From JAFAXD01 sp035472475 (GTDB taxonomy: Bacteria; Pseudomonadota; Alphaproteobacteria; Rhizobiales; Xanthobacteraceae): 36,691 nucleotides of DNA. Positions 16,791 to 23,852 of this stretch are shown one piece after another. Under the pieces are notes generated by a model. It had not been told where the DNA came from. It worked only from the letters and a program-made list of their open reading frames with translations, and did no database searches. Position 1 is the stretch's first letter. Every line of letters begins with the position of its first letter. The stretch covers positions 1-36,691 of the forward strand of contig DATIPA010000158.1 in assembly GCA_035472475.1 (NCBI GenBank), written 5' to 3'. Position numbers and translations under genes: made by a program.

Positions 16791-17038
16791 TCTCGGCCTT
16801 CCGTCCGGTCCTTACGGCCGGATCCCGTTGCGTCGTCGCGTACCGGACGCGACGGAACGGCATTGGCGATCACATCTAGCCAAGCCTTCGGCAGTCGCAA
16901 AGCGCCATGCACGCGCTCGGCGTTGGCTGCAATCGCGCGCACCATTGCAACAATGCTACAAACTTCTTGATGTCTCTCGATCCGCGATGGGCCGCGACGA
17001 TGACGTCTGCACTCACCGCGTCCACCGGCTCCCGAGCG
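16791..17038 (-). other. acpP-fabF intergenic leader with 8-bp hairpin
   Basis: These 248 bp lie between the acpP stop and the fabF start. CGTCGCGT (16834-16841) and ACGCGACG (16847-16854) form a perfect 8-bp stem with a five-base loop, 44 bp before the fabF ATG. It could be part of a fabF leader, an attenuating or processing structure, or chance in GC-rich DNA. No small gene is seen. Confidence 0.35.
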
Positions 17039-17278
17039 CTAACTCTTGGCGTTCTTTTCGAGGAACTTGACGGCGTCGCCAACAGTTAGAATCGTTTCCG
17101 CCGCATCGTCCGGAATCTCGCACCCAAATTCTTCTTCGAACGCCATCACCAGCTCAACCGTATCGAGGCTGTCAGCGCCGAGGTCGTCGATGAAGCTCGC
17201 ATTCTCCGTCACCTTGTCGGGCTCGACCCCAAGGTGCTCCACGACGATCTTCTTTACCCGCTCGCCAATGTCACTCAT
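17039..17278 (-). CDS. acpP: Acyl carrier protein
   Basis: This 79-residue acidic protein carries growing acyl chains on a phosphopantetheine arm through fatty-acid synthesis and also supplies acyl groups for lipid A and phospholipids. What is seen: the opening MSDIGERVKKIVVEHLGV and the phosphopantetheine attachment motif GADSLDTVELVMAFEEEF, with Ser37 as the modified residue. The length is normal. GAGG lies about 10 nt before the ATG. It is followed by fabF. Upstream, fabD is separated by only 209 bp, which hold no fabG, although fabG normally lies between fabD and acpP in this order of bacteria. Confidence 0.98.
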   Translation of the reverse strand: MSDIGERVKKIVVEHLGVEPDKVTENASFIDDLGADSLDTVELVMAFEEEFGCEIPDDAAETILTVGDAVKFLEKNAKS

Positions 17279-17487
17279 CTTTCAAAACCTCGTGCGCTTC
17301 GAATTGGCCTAGCCGAACCCGCGGCTCGTCGCTGCGGCGCGGCGCCCGTCGTGGTTATTCACACAGCTGGTTTGTGTTCCACCCGAGGGCGAATTGCAAC
17401 AGCCCCGGCCCTCGGCGTCCAGCCCCGGGGTTCGGTTATCACACTTCATATGGCTTTGCCAGCGTGCGCAACCCGCGCTTAAGCGGT
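17279..17487 (-). promoter_or_regulatory. fabD-acpP intergenic region (likely acpP promoter; expected fabG site)
   Basis: This 209-bp non-coding region precedes acpP, which normally needs a very strong promoter of its own. On the minus strand, A/T-containing stretches with TTGCGC and TATGAA (around 17445-17470) and TTGCAA (around 17390) are candidate promoter parts, but none has clean 16-18-bp spacing. No trace of a short-chain dehydrogenase coding sequence is visible in any frame. Confidence 0.4.
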
Positions 17488-18456
17488 TCATTTGGCCTCA
17501 AAATTCCCTGCTTTAATGAACGCCAGCTTGAATGCCTCCACGTCCTGCGGCGTGCCGACCGCGAGCGTTTCGACGCCCTCCGCAATCCGCTTGATGAGCC
17601 CGGTCAGCACTTTGCCGGAACCGAGTTCATAGAATGCCGTGGTTCCGTGCGCGGCCATGAAGGCAACCGACTCGCGCCAGCGCACCGTATCGGTGATTTG
17701 TTCGACCAGACGGCGCAGGATTTGCGTCGGCTCCGTCACCGGCGCTGCAAGCACGTTGGCGATCACGGGCACAACTGGCGGCTTCACGGCTACGTCGGCG
17801 AGTGCCTTTGCCATCACCGCGGCGGCGGGCTGCATGAGCTTGCAGTGGAAAGGCGCGGAGACGGGTAACATCATGGCTCGCTTGGCGCCGCGCGAGCGCG
17901 CAATTTCAACCGCCCGTTCGACCGCCGCCTTGTCGCCCGAGATAACGACCTGGCCGCCACCATTGTCATTGGCCGCCTCGCAGATCTGCCCCTGCGCTGC
18001 GTCACTCGCTATCTTGGCGGCGGCATCGAATTCCAACCCGAGCAAGGCCGCCATCGCACCGACGCCCACAGGCACCGCGTCCTGCATCGCACGCCCGCGC
18101 AGCCGTACCAGGCGTGCCGCATCGGCGAATTTGAAAACACCTGCGGCGGCGAGCGCCGAATATTCTCCAAGCGAATGGCCAGCCACAAATGCCGTGTCTC
18201 GCGCGAGGTCAATTCCGGCTTCAGTCTCGAGCGCGCGCAGGGTCGCGATCGAAACCGCGAGCAGTGCCGGCTGGGCATTCTGCGTCAGTGTCAGGGTCTC
18301 CGCCGGACCCTCCCACATAATGCGGCTGAGTTTGTCTGACAGCGCTTCGTCGATTTCCTCGAACGTACGGCGCGCGACCGGAAACGCATTCGCAAGCGCC
18401 AACCCCATTCCGACTGCCTGACTACCCTGGCCGGGGAAAACAAACGCGATCGCCAT
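17488..18456 (-). CDS. fabD: Malonyl-CoA:ACP transacylase
   Basis: This 322-residue enzyme transfers malonyl from CoA to ACP, supplying the extender for FabF. What is seen: the opening AFVFPGQGSQAVGMG (oxyanion Gln), the nucleophile motif GHSLGEYSALAAAG with Ser95, the Arg-containing RGRAMQDAVP segment that holds the malonyl carboxylate, and the second catalytic residue His204 in SAPFHCKLM. The C-terminal FYELGSGKVLTGLIKRI motif is typical. The length is normal. AAGGAGA precedes the ATG at ideal spacing. It is divergent from rpsF, and this fabD/rpsF head-to-head arrangement is usual in the group. Confidence 0.96.
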   Translation of the reverse strand: MAIAFVFPGQGSQAVGMGLALANAFPVARRTFEEIDEALSDKLSRIMWEGPAETLTLTQNAQPALLAVSIATLRALETEAGIDLARDTAFVAGHSLGEYSALAAAGVFKFADAARLVRLRGRAMQDAVPVGVGAMAALLGLEFDAAAKIASDAAQGQICEAANDNGGGQVVISGDKAAVERAVEIARSRGAKRAMMLPVSAPFHCKLMQPAAAVMAKALADVAVKPPVVPVIANVLAAPVTEPTQILRRLVEQITDTVRWRESVAFMAAHGTTAFYELGSGKVLTGLIKRIAEGVETLAVGTPQDVEAFKLAFIKAGNFEAK

Positions 18457-18670
18457 CGGCTCTCCTTCGCGAAACCGCGCCGGAGAGACACTGACGCCCG
18501 GAAACTGTCAAGCAAGGGAGCGCGCCTGAGCGCGGACAAGCGACCCGTGCACCCGGGACCGGCTGGCGTCCGCGCATGCGTCCTGCAAGGTCGCATGTTC
18601 AAGCCGGCGAACAGCCTTAAACATCGACCCCGGAACGCCTTTTTGGCGCGGTTCAACGTCGAATCCGTCC

Positions 18671-18698
18671 TTGCATTCGACCGTAAAATCCCTATAAA
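18671..18698 (+). promoter_or_regulatory. Candidate sigma-70-type promoter for rpsF-rpsR
   Basis: TTGCAT (18671-18676) and TATAAA (18693-18698) are separated by 16 bp, the best -35/-10 pair I found in the window. It faces the S6/S18 operon, and transcription would begin near 18705, giving an untranslated leader of about 160 nt before rpsF. Confidence 0.6.
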
Positions 18699-18704
18699 CG
18701 CCGC

Positions 18705-18866
18705 TTCCGCTCGATCCCGGCCGGGAGCTGAACGGACGGCCGTCCACATAGACGGCAGGACCGTATGGTCCGGCGTCCCGTGTTCCCGCCTTCAAAGCTT
18801 TCGAGCCTTTCCGAAAGGCACGAGGGGCTTGGCGCCGGACGAGCTCGACAGAGGAGAGGCATTCCG
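18705..18866 (+). promoter_or_regulatory. Structured rpsF leader (possible S6:S18 autoregulatory RNA)
   Basis: The leader between the inferred transcription start and rpsF contains three compact structures. They are the palindrome GGACGGCCGTCC (18734-18745), a stem-loop GGACC-GTAT-GGTCC (18758-18771) closed by GACG/CGTC (18751-18754 with 18774-18777), and GCCTTT-CCG-AAAGGC (18805-18819) with a CCG loop inside an AAGC/GCTT outer pair (18796-18799 with 18827-18830). S6:S18 complexes are known to repress their own operon through a leader RNA with a conserved CCG element. The link here is inference, since I did not fit a covariance model. Confidence 0.4.
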
Positions 18867-19316
18867 ATGCCGCTATACGAACATGTCTTTATCGCGCGCC
18901 AGGACCTTTCGGCGCAGCAGGTCGAAGACTTGACCACCCAGCTCAAGGGGATTGTGGAAGGGCTGGGCGGCAAAGTCGCGAAGATGGAATACTGGGGCGT
19001 CAAATCCCTGACGTTCCGCATGCGCAAGAACCGCAAAGCGCATTTTATGCTGCTCAATCTCGACGCGCCGCCGCCGGCGGTCGCCGAAATCGAGCGTCAG
19101 GAGCGCATCAACGAAGACGTGCTGCGTTTTATGACGGTGCGGGTCGACGAACTCGAAGAAGGGCCGTCCGCGATGATGCGCAAAGTCGATCGCGACCGCG
19201 AACGCGACGAACGCCGCGGCGACGACCGACGCGGCGACGACCGCCGCGGCGAGCGCCGCCGGGACGGACGCGGGCGCGACGATGACGGCGTCGAGATAGC
19301 GGAGGACCTGGCATGA
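18867..19316 (+). CDS. rpsF: 30S ribosomal protein S6
   Basis: This 149-residue S6 binds S18 and the central domain of 16S rRNA. What is seen: the family opening MPLYEHVFIARQDLS, the segment GLGGKVAKMEYWGVKSLTFR (rRNA and S18-contact region), AHFMLLNLDAPP and the strand RINEDVLRFMTVRVDELEEG. The core ends near residue 105. The remaining tail is a highly charged Arg/Asp/Gly repeat stretch (about 108-142) of the sort seen in alphaproteobacterial S6. The start was chosen at MPLYEH with AGGAG upstream; the longer frame into the leader is unrelated to the family. Its stop overlaps the rpsR start by 4 nt. Confidence 0.97.
   Translation: MPLYEHVFIARQDLSAQQVEDLTTQLKGIVEGLGGKVAKMEYWGVKSLTFRMRKNRKAHFMLLNLDAPPPAVAEIERQERINEDVLRFMTVRVDELEEGPSAMMRKVDRDRERDERRGDDRRGDDRRGERRRDGRGRDDDGVEIAEDLA
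19210..19262 (+). repeat. Short tandem repeats coding the charged S6 tail
   Basis: About three imperfect 15-bp units of the form GACGACCGNCGCGGC encode repeated (R)GDDR units. The units are close enough in sequence to allow slippage, so tail length probably varies between strains. Confidence 0.6.
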
Positions 19317-19564
19317 GTTTCATGCAATCAGGCGCCGGCGCGCGCCGCCCGTTCTTTCGCCGCCGCAAGAGCTGCCCGTTCTCCGGCGCCAACGCGCCCA
19401 AGATCGATTACAAGGACGTCAAGCTTCTGCAGCGCTATATTTCCGAGCGCGGCAAAGTCGTGCCGAGCCGCATCACCGCAGTATCCGCTAAAAAGCAGCG
19501 CGAGCTTGCGCGCGCCATCAAACGCGCGCGTTTCCTCGGACTGCTGCCGTATGTGATTCGCTAG
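19313..19564 (+). CDS. rpsR: 30S ribosomal protein S18
   Basis: This 83-residue basic protein binds S6 on the 30S platform. What is seen: an Arg-rich N-terminus, then FFRRRKSCPFSGANAPKIDY, YKDVKLLQRYISERGKVVPS and the family signature RITAVSAKKQRELARAIKRA, followed by RFLGLLPYVIR at the very end. The single CPF cysteine is present; the tetra-cysteine zinc-binding set is not. The length is normal for the group. A strong GGAGG lies inside the end of rpsF and the ATG overlaps its stop, so the two are translationally coupled, fitting their equimolar heterodimer. Confidence 0.98.
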   Translation: MSFMQSGAGARRPFFRRRKSCPFSGANAPKIDYKDVKLLQRYISERGKVVPSRITAVSAKKQRELARAIKRARFLGLLPYVIR

Positions 19565-19748
19565 GATAGAGGGCGTCCGAAATTCTTGCGGCGAGCGCGG
19601 CATGGAGCGCCGACTCGCATCGGTTCAAGAGGCTCCGGAGGTAGCTCCGGGGCCGATGGTTGGGGCGGGTAAGCGCCTCTAACCGCTTCTACTGCAGTCT
19701 GATCGTTATCCGAAACGATCGGCTGTGGTGCGCAGCGCGGGACAGCTG

Positions 19749-20729
19749 ATGATGGTGCAGAATTTCCTGATCGGTGTCGGTGCAGGCGTCGCTTCGGCGC
19801 TGCTATTTGCGACCCCGGCCTCCGGCGCCGCATTGGCGCCGCTGCTGATGATCATGGCGCCGCTGCCAATCCTGATCGCGGCGATCGGCTGGAGCCACTG
19901 GGCAGGCTTGTTTGCGGTCGCTGTTGCGGCGGTCGCACTCATCCTGGTGTCGGACGCCGGCTCGGTTCAATCCGCTCTTGTGCCGTTCATTGTCGGGATT
20001 GGGGCGCCGGCATGGTGGCTCGGCTATCTGTCGTTGCTTGCACGACCCGATCCAGCCAGCGGCGGTCTTATCTGGTATCCGGCCGGCGCACTGGTCCTCT
20101 GGTCGGCGGTGCTGGGCGCCCTTGTCATGCTCGCCGTCATCCCGTTCTACGGATGGGACCTCGAAACGTTTCGCGCCAGCTTGCGCACGTTGTTTACGAC
20201 TGCCCTGCAGGTTGAAACCGATGGCGCGCCCACGCCCCTCGGCGACTCCGCTCGCTTCGTCAATTTCCTCGTTGACATCATGCCTGCGGCTGCCGCCGCG
20301 TTGGGCACCATCATCAATCTGCTCAATCTCTGGCTGGCCGGCCGCATCCTCGACATTTCCGGGCGCTTGCGCAGGCCATGGCCGGACTTGCCGGCGATGC
20401 GGCTGCCGCTCGGTGCGCCCGGGCTGCTGATTGCTGCGCTGGTCGTCTCCTATGCGGGAGGCATGCTCGGCTTGGTGGCGAGCGTGATCGGCTCCGCGCT
20501 TTTGATTGCGCACGCCGTGGTGGGGCTGGCTGTCGTGCACATGATGACGCGCGGACGGCCCGGCCGCGCCGGCATGCTCGCGGCCTTATACGCGCTGCTG
20601 CCCGTCTTTGCGCTGTTGCGCGTCCTGCACTGGCCGGTGCTGGCGCTTGCGGCGCTGGCTCTTATCGATTGCGTTTTTGACCTGCGCGGACGCATGGCGA
20701 GCCGCCAACCACCGGTCGTTCGCGAATAA
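19749..20729 (+). CDS. DUF2232 family polytopic membrane protein
   Basis: This 326-residue protein is strongly hydrophobic, with about eight predicted membrane segments, for example FLIGVGAGVASALLFATPA, LLMIMAPLPILIAAIGW, LFAVAVAAVALILV, LVLWSAVLGALVMLAVI and the closing LLPVFALLRVLHWPVLALAALALI. The IGWSHWAGL segment and the late region GMLGLVASVIGSALLIAHAVVGLAVVH fit the DUF2232 family, which in alphaproteobacteria sits between rpsR and rplI. Its function is not established; despite the location it has no known ribosomal role. I place the start at the ATG pair 19749/19752; upstream GTG codons add eight residues. rplI follows after 30 bp, probably on the same transcript. Confidence 0.85.
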   Translation: MMVQNFLIGVGAGVASALLFATPASGAALAPLLMIMAPLPILIAAIGWSHWAGLFAVAVAAVALILVSDAGSVQSALVPFIVGIGAPAWWLGYLSLLARPDPASGGLIWYPAGALVLWSAVLGALVMLAVIPFYGWDLETFRASLRTLFTTALQVETDGAPTPLGDSARFVNFLVDIMPAAAAALGTIINLLNLWLAGRILDISGRLRRPWPDLPAMRLPLGAPGLLIAALVVSYAGGMLGLVASVIGSALLIAHAVVGLAVVHMMTRGRPGRAGMLAALYALLPVFALLRVLHWPVLALAALALIDCVFDLRGRMASRQPPVVRE

Positions 20730-20759
20730 CCCGAACCAACCCTTCAGGAGACGACAGCC

Positions 20760-21374
20760 ATGGAAGTGATCTTGCTGGAACGCGTGCCCAAGCTTGGCCA
20801 AATGGGCGACGTGGTGCGTGTCAAAGACGGCTTTGCCCGCAACTTCCTGCTGCCGAAAGGCAAAGCGCTACGCGCCACCAAAGACAATCGCGCCAGATTC
20901 GAGGGCATGAAGGCGCAGCTCGAGACGCGCAATGTCGAGCAGCAGAGCGAGGCGCGCGGCGTCGCCGGCAAATTGGACGGACAAAACATCGTGGTCTTGC
21001 GCCAAGCCTCCGAAACCGGGCAGCTTTACGGCTCAGTCTCGGCGCGCGACATCGCGACCCTCCTCACTGACAGCGGCTTTGCGGTGAACCGCAGTCAGAT
21101 CGTGCTCAACGCGCCGATCAAGTCGATCGGATTGCATGTCGTCCCGGTCGCGCTGCACCCCGAAGTCGAGGTCACGATCAAGATCAGCGTCGCGCGCAGC
21201 GCCGACGAGGCCGCGCGCCTGGCGCGCGGCGAGGACATCACGCTGAGCCGCGAGGCCGCCGAAGAGGCCGAAGCCGCTGCCCAAGTGGCCGCTGCATTTT
21301 TTGAGAAGCCCGAGGATCAGGAACAGCTGAGCGAGAGCCGACCTGAAGAAGAGCCCAAGACCGAGCGCGCCTAG
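20760..21374 (+). CDS. rplI: 50S ribosomal protein L9
   Basis: This 204-residue L9 binds 23S rRNA at the base of the L1 stalk and helps maintain reading frame. What is seen: the full N-domain signature MEVILLERVPKLGQMGDVVR...GFARNFLLPKGKALRAT, the long connecting helix (about 45-75, containing RFEGMKAQLETRNVEQQ), and the C-domain with GQLYGSVSARDIATLL and IKSIGLHVVPVALHPEVEVTI. Beyond the usual ~150 residues there is an Ala/Glu-rich acidic extension (about 152-204) as in many Hyphomicrobiales. CAGGAGA precedes the ATG. It converges with the next gene after only 14 bp. Confidence 0.97.
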   Translation: MEVILLERVPKLGQMGDVVRVKDGFARNFLLPKGKALRATKDNRARFEGMKAQLETRNVEQQSEARGVAGKLDGQNIVVLRQASETGQLYGSVSARDIATLLTDSGFAVNRSQIVLNAPIKSIGLHVVPVALHPEVEVTIKISVARSADEAARLARGEDITLSREAAEEAEAAAQVAAAFFEKPEDQEQLSESRPEEEPKTERA

Positions 21375-21388
21375 CCGACGGGTCGCGA

Positions 21389-22123
21389 TCAGCCTGGCGG
21401 ACTGGCGGGCGAGCGCTGGTTGGCCGGCGTGCCCGGGCCGGGGGTCTGCCCGGGTGGCGGCGGCGGCAGGCCGCCGGCCGGGCTCGCGCCCGGCTCGCCG
21501 GAGCGCACCGCATCTGCGGAGGGTCTGAGCTGCGGAGTTCCAGCGCTTTCGGGAACTGCCGACTTGGCTTCCTCGCCGACGGTCGCGTAATTGCGCAGCT
21601 TATTCTGCAAAACATCGGTGCCGGCTTTTGCGGCGTCGCGTTCGCTCTCCGCCGGCATCGGCTTGCCCTTGGCGGTGCGCGCATCTCCTGGTTTGGCGCG
21701 ATCACGCGCTCCCGCGGCGACCGGAGGTGTCGCCGCCGCGGCGGCCTCGTCCGATCCGCCCGGAATGGCCCCTGGCGGCTGCGGTGCGCGGGGAGTCGCT
21801 GCGCCCGTCGTGGGTTGCTGGACCGGGCGCGGCCTGGTTCCGCCGACGCCGACGAGATAATTGGCAAGCACCCCCGCCCATTCGACCCTGGTGGTGTAGT
21901 GGTCGCGCAAAAAGCCCGTCAGCGTGCTGGCATCGCGGCCTCGCGCGAGCCCCTGCGGCGACTGGTGACACGCCGAGCAATCGCTGGCGAACAACTGTGG
22001 TGGCGTCTTGCCCGCACTGTAGTCCGTTTGAGCCAGCGCCATCCCGGGCAGCGCAATCACGGCGCCGACCGACAGCCACCGCCGCGTGGAAACCCAGGAT
22101 CGTAGGTGCGAAGATAACGTCAT
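21389..22123 (-). CDS. Exported c-type cytochrome-like protein with long disordered tail
   Basis: This 244-residue protein has a signal peptide (about 13-32, ending MALAQ) and one haem-c attachment site, CSACH (49-53), in the context LFASDCSACHQSPQGLA. The helix after it reads FLRDHYTTRVEWAGVLANYLVG, as in small cytochrome c folds of this bacterial group. No Met occurs at a plausible axial position in the folded part; His75 in the DHYTT motif is a candidate second ligand. From about residue 90 the protein is Pro/Ala/Gly-rich and probably disordered, ending PASPPG. The redox partner is unknown. ATG 22123 was chosen; a TTG seven codons upstream is possible. It is divergent from the cyclopropane synthase homologue. 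Confidence 0.75.
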   Translation of the reverse strand: MTLSSHLRSWVSTRRWLSVGAVIALPGMALAQTDYSAGKTPPQLFASDCSACHQSPQGLARGRDASTLTGFLRDHYTTRVEWAGVLANYLVGVGGTRPRPVQQPTTGAATPRAPQPPGAIPGGSDEAAAAATPPVAAGARDRAKPGDARTAKGKPMPAESERDAAKAGTDVLQNKLRNYATVGEEAKSAVPESAGTPQLRPSADAVRSGEPGASPAGGLPPPPPGQTPGPGTPANQRSPASPPG

Positions 22124-22391
22124 TATCACCCGCCGTATTGCCAAGACCGCCCAACCTGCAACGCCCGCATTCTTAGCCTATTCCGCGTCGGATTTTGACC
22201 CAATTGTCCGCGCGCGCCACGCGGCAGACCGGCGCACCGCTTGCGTTGCCGGCGCGGGCACTTTCGGTCTAAATTTTCCGGCGATTGCGGACAGAATACG
22301 GCGAGGGGCTGCCGTAATCTTGCAAATCGGTGCAACGTCTTGCAGGATTCGCCGTTAGATCACTGTCTGGTCAGGCGTCGGGAGGTCGCCG

Positions 22392-23645
22392 ATGGACCAA
22401 TTTTTACGATGGGCTTTCCGAACGATCGTCAAACGCGGTCGATTACAGGTCACGACGTCGCGGGGTACCGGCTTTACCGTGGGTGACGGCACAGGCACGC
22501 CGGTCGCCGTGCGGTTTATCTCACCGCGTGCCGAGCGCGCGGTCCTGCTCAATCCGGAGCTCAAGCTCGGCGAAGCCTTTATGGACGGAACGTTCGTGGT
22601 CGAGCAGGGCTCGATCGCAGACTTCTTCCGGTTGATCCTGAGCCAGGACCGCATGAACAAAGGCCCGCACTGGGCGCGCCCGCGCGCCCGCGCGCGTCAG
22701 CAGTGGCGCCGGCTGCAACAGCACAATCCCCGCAGGCGCGCGCAGCGCAACGTGTCTCATCACTACGATCTCGATGCGCGGCTCTATTCGCTCTTCCTCG
22801 ATTCCGATCGGCAGTACAGCTGCGCCTATTTCGAAAGCCCGACCGCGACCCTCGATGACGCACAACTCGCCAAAAAGCGCCACTTGGCGGCCAAGCTGCT
22901 GTTGCGTGAACCCGGCAAGCGCGTGCTGGACATCGGCAGCGGCTGGGGCGGGCTTGCGCTTTATCTTGCGGAAGTCGCACGCGCGCGCGTCACCGGCATA
23001 ACGCTCTCCCACGAACAGCTCGACATCGCCCGCGGGCGCGCCGGTGAACTGGGCCTCGATGTTGAATTCCGGCTGCAAGACTACCGCGATGTCACCGAGC
23101 GCTATGACCGGATCGTCTCGGTCGGCATGTTCGAACACGTCGGCGTCGGCTTTTACCCCGCGTTCTTCCGCAAAAGCGCGCGGATGCTCACCGATGACGG
23201 CGTCATGGTGCTGCATTCCATCGGCCGCTCGGAAGGACCCAGCAGCACCAATCCGTGGATATCGAAATACATTTTTCCGGGCGGCTACATCCCGGCGCTC
23301 TCCGAAGTGCTGCCGGCGATCGAGCGCGCGGGCCTATTGGTCACCGACATCGAGATCCTGCGTCTGCACTATGCCGAAACCCTCAAGGCGTGGCGCGAGC
23401 GCTTCCTCGCACATCGCGAGGACGCGGAACGGCTTTATGATCCACGCTTCGTTCGGATGTGGGAGTTCTATCTGGCCGGAGCCGAAATGTCGTTTCGCGA
23501 GCAAAACCTGATGGTTTTCCAGATCCAGCTGACCAAGCAGCAGGGCGTCGTACCGATCGCCCGCGGCTACATCGCCGAGGAAGAGGAGCGATTTCGCGCG
23601 CTTGAGGCAAAAACCCGCGCCCCGCTGCGGCTCGCTGGCGAGTAA
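22392..23645 (+). CDS. Cyclopropane-fatty-acyl-phospholipid synthase family methyltransferase
   Basis: This 417-residue SAM-dependent enzyme is of the Cfa type, which adds a methylene bridge to unsaturated acyl chains of membrane phospholipids. What is seen: an N-terminal lipid-binding domain (about 1-115), the SHHYDLD motif (122-128), the QYSCAYF motif with Cys144, the SAM-binding loop VLDIGSGWGGLALYLA (178-193), VSVGMFEHVG, and the KYIFPGGYIPALSEV and LKAWRERFLAHR segments near the C-terminus. All are family hallmarks. The length is slightly above E. coli Cfa. GGGAGG lies before the ATG. I do not assign the symbol cfa, because related bacteria carry several paralogues of uncertain specificity. 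Confidence 0.88.
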   Translation: MDQFLRWAFRTIVKRGRLQVTTSRGTGFTVGDGTGTPVAVRFISPRAERAVLLNPELKLGEAFMDGTFVVEQGSIADFFRLILSQDRMNKGPHWARPRARARQQWRRLQQHNPRRRAQRNVSHHYDLDARLYSLFLDSDRQYSCAYFESPTATLDDAQLAKKRHLAAKLLLREPGKRVLDIGSGWGGLALYLAEVARARVTGITLSHEQLDIARGRAGELGLDVEFRLQDYRDVTERYDRIVSVGMFEHVGVGFYPAFFRKSARMLTDDGVMVLHSIGRSEGPSSTNPWISKYIFPGGYIPALSEVLPAIERAGLLVTDIEILRLHYAETLKAWRERFLAHREDAERLYDPRFVRMWEFYLAGAEMSFREQNLMVFQIQLTKQQGVVPIARGYIAEEEERFRALEAKTRAPLRLAGE

Positions 23646-23852
23646 CGCGCGAAGCAAGCCGCCATTCGTCAAGTCTAGTTCGCGTGGCACCGCGCCGAGC
23701 GGTGATAAGCGGGGACAAATGCAAACTTGTACCCCGAGGCTTCCGCGAGCGATGTAAGAGCGGTGATCAGTGGCGTGCGCGTACGGCGTGGTCGACGGTT
23801 GCTCTAGAGCCGCCAGCGTACAAGAAAACTGTTACGAACTTGCCGGAGCGCT

